Of a DNA stretch of 64,000 nt, positions 14,601 to 26,600 are shown piece after piece. The translations under genes were made by a program, and so were the position numbers. Every line of letters begins with the position of its first letter. Positions within the stretch are counted from its first letter, which is position 1. The notes beneath the pieces were generated by a model. It saw nothing but the letters and a program-made list of their open reading frames with translations, was not told the origin of the DNA and searched no databases. Origin of the DNA: Sipunculus nudus (taxonomy: Eukaryota > Annelida > Sipuncula > Golfingiida > Sipunculidae); NCBI GenBank assembly GCA_026874595.1, contig CM049318.1, positions 41,208,456 to 41,272,455 of the forward strand, in the 5' to 3' direction.

Positions 14601-17600
14601 GAATACGGTGGAGCAAACCCTCCTCTGCCGAGTAGTTCCGTAGCGGCTACATCTAAAAGCTGAGGCAGACAAAAACATTGTGAGACAGGTTTAATGCATG
14701 CCTAAATAGCACACATGCTAAAGACATCAGAAACACAACTGAGAAGAGCAAAGTAAATATTTTATTAATATGCCTTGAAGAGAATATCTATCATATTGTT
14801 TGCACAATTATGGGATCCTCATAGTTTTAAACCAATGAAAAAAGAAAATTTATTAAAATAAAGTATTATATCAGTTTAAGAGAACATAGCTATGCAAATT
14901 TATTTCTCTTTAAATCTTCTATTTAGAATATATTTTTTCCCGATTTATAACATCATAAAATTATACAATGTCCGGTATGTCTTTTTATCTGCACATACAC
15001 TTCTATATTAATTTTTAATTAACTCTGACGACTTTTAACTATCATACTACTCGTGCCTACATTTTTCAAAGGTATTTTTTTTCAAAAGTAATATAAAGGT
15101 TCTTGGTCAAGAAATGGATAGGGGATTCCATATTTTTTCTGTTTAATGTCACTCTTAAACAGACAGCGTGTTACCTACAGGTTTTGTTCTAACTTTTAAT
15201 CAATTTTAAATAAGCCAGTCATCTGAGTTTCCAAGTCTTGTAAGTATTACATTAGATAAAATCGGAAATAAAGATTTACGACTACCAGATGCTGTATTTA
15301 TACAGCAGGATTGTTGAAATATTTCCATCTGAGTTGACAGTCTCACCATTTCTAGGGCAAGTTTGTGGCCATTAAGAGCTGCATAGTGAACCGCGTTGAA
15401 ACCCTGGTGGTCTCGCAGGGCAGGGTTGGCGTCGCTCCTTAACAGGTGCTCTACCACCCTGTAAACAGAGTCACTGCAAAGAATCCATGAAGAAACTGTG
15501 TGGTGCACAAGCATGCAAAGTCTAAAGCAACAAGGCAGGTTACCACAGATAGTACAGTGCTGCCACCTATCAACAAAAATTTATTGAAAAATTAATCTCT
15601 GATTTCGTTTCATAAAATATCGGGAATTTCTAAAAAATACCGATTTCTATCGACTTCAATAAAAACATTGACTGTTTAATAATGCATCATCCTGCAAATG
15701 CACAAAATTAAGAAAATCTTATGGCAGATGAGACAATATGACTGCAGGACACTCATGTTTTTACAACAAATCAAATGTTTTGCAAAGAGCTAAAATAATT
15801 CCATCCTGGACGATGAATATCAATTTCATGTTTCATATGTGAATGAACAATATCCAGTTACCATCTTTTGAAGATTAAAATTAGTATAGCATTAGACATA
15901 GTATTAAGGAATAATTTCTTTAATTAATTATGATATATTTGACAGAAGTAGATTAAGTGGCAGCACTAAATATGGCACAGGCATGACACTATGTCCAAGA
16001 GCCTATAACTCAGGCAAAAACTAACATTGTGCAGGATGTTAGAATCTCCAATTTTAGTCAAACTAATCTGATTGTTAACTTACAGTTCTCTAGCTTTGTG
16101 CAGTCAAGCTATAATTCTCTGGCCTAGAACTGTGCTTGGGTTGGACAAGGAGTGAACTGTTCGGTTCCAATGTTCAATGTGTGCCATTGTTGGGGGTTAA
16201 CCCCTTTGACATGTGGTTTCAGATCCCAACCCATGTATCATCCCAGAGTTTGCCATTAACTGGTAAGTGCTACAAACTATACATTTGTGTTTTCATTTTA
16301 ATTCTTAAGGAATGCAAACTTCATGTATTTCAAACCATTTTTTTTAATATGAAAAAGCAATCAGAAACCAACCAAAGGTTATCAAAACACAATTCAATTG
16401 AGTATAATTGTCATGATAATTAAAATGAAACAATATCAATGAATATCAGAAGATCAGTCTGGTGTATCCATAACTTTATGATGACAGAAGAGCAAAGAGT
16501 CATGCGTGTCATCTGAATTAGAAGAGGAGCTGAGTACTAGATGTATAGATACTGAGTCAGGTATGTCAATCGACTGAGAAACACAGGGACAGCTGTACAG
16601 AGCTGGTCCAGCAGTGGGAGACAAGTATATTACTCCAGTTCACCAGGACAGACAAGCAATGATGGTCACACAGCTTGTCATCTCCAGCTTCCTTCACCCA
16701 TGTCCCTGATTTAGTCTGGGAATTGCACAATGCCATTAAACACAGCTTTCTAAAAATGTCCAAATCAATTTAAAGACAGGGTGAAGAACAGCATAGGCAA
16801 TAACTGTACGAGTGCATCCCTAACATCTAGATCTATCCACAGGACAAAGAAAATGACTTGTACAATGCCAGTACACACTTGGTCATTTATTAGAATGAAA
16901 CCTTTTTTATTATAAAGTTATTAATGTGCCATTTAACCTTGAAGGAGTCAATAAAACTTGGCAGACCACACAATCTATATATATTTTAAATTAACCTCAT
17001 GTGACTGGACTATACATATTTTTTTTAATTTCAACAAGTTTTGAAAATTGAATAAATAGTCCTGTCTTAAGATGGCCTATCCAATTTCATAAAGAAACTG
17101 ATACTGCATATGACTAATGAATAATGTGTGTAAGTTATGCTCTAAGAATTTTATTAAATACTAAATAAGCAACCAGCTAGGACTGCATGCAGGTGGGATA
17201 TTCAGCTGCAAGGGCAGGAAAAAAATATGATTTCTGAGAAGAATCATATATCATGCTAATGCAAGTACTGGGTGTTGAGAAAGCAGAAAGTCCAATTGCA
17301 AAACCCACACCAAATAATGGAAAAACATTACAGATCAATAACAGATATAATCGCAATATTTGTAAAGACCTTGTATTATGTTTTCACTTCAACATTTTAA
17401 ACTAAAACTTTGAATTATATACTGCAAATAAAAGCAAAAACACTACATGGTGATTGTCATCCATTAAAAAAAATATATAATTTTTAATAAAACCAAGAAC
17501 AAAAGATGCAGTCCAAGGAAAATAAGCACAAGTCTTTAAAAACATTTTGGCTTAATATTGTAGGTTAGAGCCACAAAGTAATAACCAGACCAAATATGTT

Positions 17601-20600
17601 ACTCAATAGATTCTTAAGAAAACTGTGTCCACACAGCATCGATTGTTTCTATTCAATGGTTGTTTTTAGAGCCAACTGATAGGGCAAATAGTAAATACAA
17701 TTCTCATAAATTATAAGGTACCTTAGTAAACGCACAAGACTGCCAGTTATATACTTGTCATTGATGTGCCTGTAACATCAGTTTGGGTCCCAAATCATTA
17801 ACATAGCTAATATCTATAGGGTCTGTTCATTTGTTCCCAAAATAAAATGCGGGATACCAAGGTTTTCTGATTGTCAAGGGGTGGATTATCAAGTCATCAA
17901 AGAACTGCAGAGGTCTTACACAAAATTATCTGACTGTATTTACATATATGTCTTTATTAATTTAAGTCACTTCACTACAATAGATGGATGACATGGATGG
18001 CTTACTTTGCTTCCGCATCAGAAGCAGCGGCATAATGGAGTGGCGAGCAGCCCCGGGCATCCAGTACGTTGACGTTGCTTCCCTTTGCAACTAGTGATAT
18101 TACACAGAGGTAGTGGTTGTTCACAGCAGCATAATGTAAAGGTGTCCTGTCAGCGAAACATAAATCATATCAACCATAATGTAACGGTGTCCTGTCAGTG
18201 AAATATAAATCATATCAACCATAATGTAACAGTGTCCTGTCAGTGAAATATAAATCATATCAACCATAATGTAACAGTGTCCTGTCAGTGAAATATAAAT
18301 CATATCAACCATAATGTAACAGTGTCCTGTCAGTGAAATATAAATCATATCAACCATAATGTAAAGGTGTCCTGTCAGCGAAACATAAATCATATCAACC
18401 ATAATGTAACAGTGTCCTGTCAGTGAAATATAAATCATATCAACCATAATGTAACGGTGTCCTGTCAGTGAAATATAAATAATATCAACCATAATGTAAC
18501 GGTGTCCTGTCAGCGAAACATAAATCATATCAACCATAATGTAACGGTGTCCTGTCAGTGAAATATAAATCATATCAACCATAATGTAACGGTGTCCTGT
18601 CAGCGACACATAAATCATATCAACCATAATGTAACAGTGTCCTGTCAGTGAAACATAAATCATATCAACCATAATGTAACGGTGTCCTGTCAGCGAAACA
18701 TAAATCATATCAACCATAATGTAACGGTGTCCTGTCAGCGAAACATAAATCATATCAACCATAATGTAACAGTGTCCTGTCAGTGAAATATAAATCATAT
18801 CAACCATAATGTAACAGTGTCCTGTCAGTGAAAAATAAATCATATTAACCATAATGTAACAGTGTCCTGTCAGTGAAATATAAATCATATCAACCATAAT
18901 GTAACAGTGTCCTGTCAGTGAAACATAAATCAAATCAACCATAATGTAACAGTGTCCTGTCAGTGAAACATAAATCATATCAACCATAATGTAACAGTGT
19001 CCTGTCAGCAAAATAATATAAATCATATCAACCATAATGTAACAGTGTCCTGTCAGCGAAATAATATAAATCATATCAACCATAATGTAACAGTGTCCTG
19101 TCAGTGAAACATAAATCATATTAACCATAATGTAACAGTGTCCTGTCAGTGAAACATAAATCATATCAACCATAATGTAACAGTGTCCTGTCAGCGAAAT
19201 AATATAAATCATATCAACCATAATGTAACAGTGTCCTGTCAGCGAAACATAAATCATATCAACCATAATGTAACAGTGTCCTGTCAGTGAAACATAAATC
19301 ATATCAACCATAATGTAACAGTGTCCTGTCAGCGAAATAATATAAATCATATCAACCATAATGTAACAGTGTCCTGTCAGCGAAATAATATAAATCATAT
19401 CAACCATAATGTAACAGTGTCCTGTCAGCGAAATAATATAAATCATATCAACCATAATGTAACAGTGTCCTGTCAGCGAAACATAAATCATATCAACCAT
19501 AATGTAACAGTGTCCTGTCAGTGAAACATAAATCATATCAACCATAATGTAACAGTGTCCTGTCAGCGAAATAATATAAATCATATTAACCATAATGTAA
19601 CAGTGTCCTGTCAGCGAAACATAAATCATATCAACCATAATGTAACAGTGTCCTGTCAGTGAAACATAAATCACATCAACCATAATGTAACAGTGTCCTG
19701 TCAGTGAAACATAAATCACATCAACCATAATGTAACAGTGTCCTGTCAGCGAAACATAAATCATATCAACCATAATGTAACAGTGTCCTGTCAGTGAAAC
19801 ATAAATCACACTAACCCCAATGTAACGGTGTCCTGTCAGTGTAACATAAATCATATCAACCATAATGTAACGGTGTCCTGTCAGCGAAACATTAATCATA
19901 TCAACCATAATATAACGGTGTCCTGTCAGCGAAACATAAATCATATCAACCATAATGTAACGGTGTCCTGTCAGCGAAACATAAATGTTATCAACCATAA
20001 TATAACGGTGTCCTGTCAGCGAAACATTAATCATATCAACCATAATATAACGGTGTCCTGTCAGTGAAACATAAATCACACTAACCATAATGTAACAGTG
20101 TCCTGTCAGTGAAACATAAATCACATTAACCATAATGTAACAGTGTCCTGTCAGTGAAACATAAATCACATCAACCATAATGTAACAGTGTCCTTTTAGT
20201 GAAACATAAATCACTTGACCATAATATAACAGTGTCCTGTCAGTAAATGACACCAAGAAATTATCATTAAATGCTGGACATTGCTTTGAAGAAATACCAT
20301 GTGTATATGACATAGTTATGTGTAGATGATACAAGTTGTGTACAGATGATAGAGGCTATGTGTAGATGTCAAAAGGATATGTGTACATGATACAGGTGGT
20401 GAATAGATGAATTTGGCTATGTGTAGATGGTACAGTTATGTGTAGATGATACAGGTTTTGGGTAGATAATAAAGATTATATGTACATGATATTGGTTGGG
20501 TAGATCATATAGGTATGTGCAGATGATAAAAAGTTAAGTGTAGATGATATATGGTCATGTGTAGATGATAAAGGTTATATGTACATGACGTTGGTTGTGT

Positions 20601-23600
20601 AGATTATATAGGTATTTGCAACTGATAAAAGGTTATGTGTAGATGATATAAGGTCATATGCAGCTGATACAGGGTCTGTGTATATGATATAGGTTATGTG
20701 TAGATGACACTTGTTTGTGTGGATGATAAAAAGTTATGTGTTGATGATAAAAGGTAATGTGTAGATTATTCAGGTTATGTGTAGATGAGAGAGACAGATA
20801 CATATATCTGACCCACCTGCCATCACCATCAACAAGATTGAAATCTGCTCCAACACTGATAAGTAAATCCAAAACCTCACTGTTTCTGAAACAGAAATCA
20901 AGTACTTTGTACAAAATGAAGATAATATGGTAAAGTGTTGAAAAAATAATGTAAAATTATAGCAAAATTTCCATGTAAAACAAATTAAAATTTCAACAAA
21001 TATATTTCTGTAAGATGTGTCTGATTTGGTAATTTTCACTTGTTTGATTTAGTGATTTCTCTATTATAAATGAGTGATCTTGTTTACGATTTCTATCACT
21101 GTAGGTTTGGGGTCCAACTTATTCAAATGAATGCTGTTACTGAGCCAACTTTGAAAGATATTGTATGTTTGGTTTTGTATCATCTGTATCTATATGTTAT
21201 TCCATCCTTTGGCCCAATGACCTCAAATCAATAGGGTTCTTCATTTTATGGGTGGGTGAGCTATATATGAAAGATGAAAGGTTTTTTGTCAAATATGTTC
21301 ACTGAAATGCATCCACGAGATGCATACAAGGGAGGCGTTGCTATATCCCCTCCTGCAACTTTGTTGCGAGGGGATAATCAAAATGACCTGACTGTGAGTG
21401 ACAGATATTAAATATGTTTAAACCTGGGTGGTGTCCCAGTGATTATTCTTTTAAAGCAAATTTTGTTGTTTTTTTTTTTAAATATTTCAATGTGCCATAC
21501 CCTCCACAAGCTGCACCATGTAGACATGTGCGACCAAGCTCGTCAGGGGTGTCTACCTGGAAGCCTGGCGTGCTGGTCAGGAGCTTCTTCACACAGTCCA
21601 GGTAACCATTCAGTGCTGCTAGGTGTACTGGCAGCATCCCACAGCTTCCCCTCCTACAGGGTATAAAAGTGCACTGTAGATATCAGCTTCCCAACACAAT
21701 ATATATGTCGAGGCCCAGATTAGAATCTGGCCCAATTTAAAACTGGGCCAGCCCAGATCAAAATTTTGATTCGGACCGGACCAGATCAAAATTCTAATCT
21801 GGGCCGGACCAGTTTTAAACTGGGCCAGCCCAGATTAAAATTTTGATCTGGGCCGGTCCAGATTAAAATCCTGTGTCGAAGCCTTCAGGATTCAAATCTG
21901 GTCTGGACTGATTTGAAACTGGGCCAGCCCAGATTAGAATTTTGATCTGGGCCGGTCAAGTTAACAATCCTATGGTGGACTGATTTTAAACTGGACTGGC
22001 CCAGATCAGATTCCTAATCTACTCCTAGGCTGGCTTCAATTACACTATATTTAACCAGCTGGCCTTTCATCAATTCAAAGAATTTGTAAAACATTGTGAG
22101 ACTGTAAGTCAATAATAATTAATATTTAATGAATTTATTTTATATTCTATGAAAATATCATTAGTTGGATCCTGTCATATTTATTTTTTAATTTCACCTC
22201 TTATGTGAAATGTCAAATATATAATTATAAGATAATCATGTTAAACATTGGTATTTTACAGCTAAAAACTACAAATATAGCTTGTAGAACATATGCATTA
22301 ATTCAACAAACAAAAACAAAATTTAATCAATAATAATTGATATATATGTTACTCATTGTTAAGCTTGTGATCCAAGACCTGTAAATTCTAAATTTTATTT
22401 GTTATGTTATTTATCATTTATCATTAGTTGGGGTTTTTTGTCTGTGATCTCCCCCCCACCCCACCTTCCAGTCACCCATTAAAAAATTTGCACTTATTGT
22501 AACATTGGACCTAGAACTTATAACGTACTACATATTAAGGAAAGAAGGCCCTGAAACATCTATACAGATAGAACAGTGGGAACAATATTCACCAACTCAG
22601 CAATTTTAACTATTGAAGGTAGAGAATATTTGTATTGCAGCTTTTAACTATATTCAATTTACATTAGTTATCAGTTAATAGATTAGCTTTTTTAAGTTAT
22701 TAACTCCAAAGTGAAAACTCCACCATGTTTGTCACCCTCTGAATAAAAATTCTAAATCCAATTTACACTCATGTTTACCTCTATTTTTGAGGCTGACAAA
22801 TGACAACAATCATATGATTTTCTCAGCTGTTGATTTTCTGCTATTGAAAATTACAGAAATGGTATCACAAACCTCTCCCTAGCCCCATGTTATGGCACAA
22901 TGTCATGCTGCTCACTCAAATGAGCATCAAGACTGATAAATTACTTCTGTTCACTTATAAATGGGTAAAGCTGGTATTTAATTATGCATGTATATATTTA
23001 ATATTACACATGAAATTTTGATATTCAGAACAGAAAATTATCTCAGTTAAGTTGATAATTTTGATATTAAGTCAAGTAGATGTCTCAGAACTGACACATA
23101 TTCTAAACTGTGATTAATTATGGTAGTTGGTTCAGGTAAAGTTTAAATGTAAACTTGTACGCTTGAAGAATAGATGAAACCAAAGAAGCACATCACATTT
23201 GTTCATTAGCTTTTTCCTTACTAAAATATTTTAAATGATCTTGTTCATTATGTGTTTTGTGCCCTTCAAAATGGTGTATCTGGAATAAATGTTTACTGTA
23301 TTATCTGATTTAAGATGATAACAAGTGACCCATGGGTCATGACGCTCAGCTGCCAAGCATGACCTGTGACATCATGGACTGAGATTCACAACTTCCGGTC
23401 AAATTTTGAAGAACCAATTTGCCAATTTGTTGAAAATTTTCTATGACAACAGAAATATATATCACCTATGTCTGGTTAAAACACAGTGAATTGATGGTCT
23501 GAGGAAATGCATGATTGTTAAGCTATCAGGAACTATTCCAACAGCTTGCTTGAAACCTGTCAGTCTCAAAAGGAACACCACAAAGGGCAAATATAAGATC

Positions 23601-26600
23601 AAAATATATAGCAAAAATCAAGGAAATACATGCAAGAATTATTGAGAAACATGTGCTTCTGTATGAATTTTTATTCAATACAAGCCAACTGTACTGCACT
23701 TTTATAAATGATGGTAATATTTATTCAGAAATATTTGACCCAATCCTTTACAAGATTACATAAATATACATCAAACTGCATTCACTTTAACTGTTCTTGA
23801 GATAATATGATCAAAAGGAATTAAAAGATGGTTGCCTGGTGGCCATATTGGACTTCTGACAAGTCTGAAATCACACAACAAACATTCTCTAAATCGGACC
23901 AAACATTAAAGAAAAATTACTGAAACTGCCCTGAAGAAAGAATTTCTAAGGTGGCTAACTGGCAGACATAATGGATTTCTGACAAGTATGGCATTTGATA
24001 TCCCACATTCTCCAATAAGAGACCAAACTTGGGGCAAATTATCCAGTAATAAATGCCCAAAATAATTCAAAAGGCATGTCCAGGCCCTCATATCAGATTT
24101 ATAGATATGCAATTGTAAAAAGTGTAAGTCCAATATTTTTATTATCACTCTGCTTTTCAATGGGGTCAGCAGGGTAGGTAAACTGCCAAACCTGAAAGAA
24201 AAGAAATGCAGAAAGCATGACTAAGAGTCTTGAAATAAAACAAAAAGCCATCCTAAATCAAGGTACACATCCACATATTATGAGAACAAACACTTGCTTT
24301 TATATGTGGTGATATATATTAAAATATTCATATATCTAGGAAACTAAGTTTATTGCTAGGATTCCATAAAATAAACTGCAAACTGTTCCCATCATCTTAT
24401 AAATCAGTAGCTAAACCTTAATACTATACTCTCATAGTCTTAATGCCTGGCTGAAGCATTCTGACAACAGTGTTTTTGTTATGAAGTAACGAGGTACTTA
24501 TCACTGAGCCTTATCACTTAATAGGCTGATACAAAAGGGAGTCATATGTCACCAGTGTCACTCACAATTACTGCCACACAGGGAGATGTACCAGCTGGAG
24601 TGGGATGGTTATATATACAAGAAAAATAGAGATGGTCTATAAAATAAGTAATTGTGAACATCCCTGACCTATGACCTTGGCCTTTTGCCCATATATCAAC
24701 TGGATTCTTTCTAAATGATGGGTAACTACTGACCACTTAAATCTGGTGTAATTACTTGGCAACCAATGGGTGAATAACTTTGACCTGCAACCTTTAACCT
24801 GCTGACCAGATGACCCCAAAATCAATAAGTTATTTATTCAAGCAAAAAGACCCATAAATATGAAGTTTGAGTCAAACTGAGTGATGCATAGATGTGGCAT
24901 ATGTGAAAGACTGAAGGTTTGGGTTGAACAGTTACACTTGAAATATGCTCACAAGCATTTAGAACAATTAAATATTGTGACCTTGACCTTTGACTTTTTG
25001 ACCTCAACATCAATAGGCTTCTTCCCTTATTGGTAGGTAAGCCATATATGACAGATGGAAGGTACAGATTGAAAAGTTTGCCTGAAAATGACTCCACACA
25101 AGAAGTGGGTGCTGTGAACTTGACCTTTGACCTCAAAATCAACAGGTCTTTTCCCCTGTTGGCAGAGAAGCGATATCAGTGCTGGAAGGTTTGGAATGAA
25201 AAGTCTAGCTTGAAATGTGTCCACTACCTTTTCAAAGAAGTGGATCCTGTGACCCTGACCTTTGACCTTGTGACCTCAAAATCTATAGGATTCTTCTCCC
25301 ACTTAGTAGGTGAGCTATATGTGAAAGATCAAAGAATTGGGATGAAAGGGTTGGCTTAAAATGCATCCACAGGCTTTTCAAAGAAGAGGCTTCTGTGACC
25401 TTGACCTTTGACCTTTTGACCTAAAACAAGTGACCCATGGGTCATGACGCTCAGCTGCCAAGCATGACCTGTGACATCATGGACTGAGATTCACAACTTC
25501 CAGTCAAATTTTGAAGAACCAATTTGCCAATTTGTTGAAAATTTTCTATGACAACAGAAATATATATCACCTATGTCTGGTTAAAACACAGTGAATTGAT
25601 GGTCTAAGGAAAATGCATGATTGTTAAGCTATCAGGAACTATTCCAACAGCTTGCTTGAAACCTGTCAGTCTCAAAAGGAACACCACAAAGGGCAAATAT
25701 AAGATCAAAATATATAGCAAAAATCAAGGAAATACATGCAAGAATTATTGAGAAACATGTGCTTCTGTATGAATTTTTATTCAATACAAGCCAACTGTAC
25801 TGCACTTTTATAAATGATGGTAATATTTATTCAGAAATATTTGACCCAATCCTTTACAAGATTACATAAATATACATCCAACTGCATTCACTTTAACTGT
25901 TCTTGAGATAATATGATCAAAAGGAATTAAAAGATGGTTGCCTGGTGGCCATATTGGACTTCTGACAAGTCTGAAATCACACAACAAACATTCTCTAAAT
26001 CGGACCAAACATTAAAGAAAAATTACTGAAACTGCCCTGAAGAAAGAATTTCTAAGGTGGCTAACTGGCAGACATAATGGATTTCTGACAAGTATGGCAT
26101 TTGATATCCCACATTCTCCAATAAGAGACCAAACTTGGGGCAAATTATCCAGTAATAAATGCCCAAAGTAATTCAAAAGGCATGTCCAGGCCCTCATATC
26201 AGATTTATAGATATGCAATTGTAAAAAGTGTAAGTCCAATATTTTTATTATCACTCTGCTTTTCAATGGGGTCAGCAGGGTTGGTAAACTGCCAAACCTG
26301 AAAGAAAAGAAATGCAGAAAGCATGACTAAGAGTCTTGAGATAAAACAAAAAGCCATCCTAAATCAAGGTACACATCCACATATTATGAGAACAAACACT
26401 TGCTTTTATATGTGGTGATATATGTTAAAATATTCAGATATCTAGGAAACTAAGTTTATTGCTAGGATTCCATAAAATAAACTGCAAAATGTTCCCATCA
26501 TCTTATAAATCAGTAGCTAAACCTTAATACTATTCTCTCATAGTCTTAATGCCTGGCTGAAGCATTCTGACAACAGTGTTTTTGTTATGAAGTAACGAGT

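Noticed and set aside
18147-20245. CRISPR array
   Set aside because: Units are tandem without unique spacers, and the sequence is a eukaryotic intron.
18121-20334. A 737-residue protein
   Set aside because: It is a translation of an intronic minisatellite, in a frame other than the ankyrin frame, and has no non-repetitive domain.
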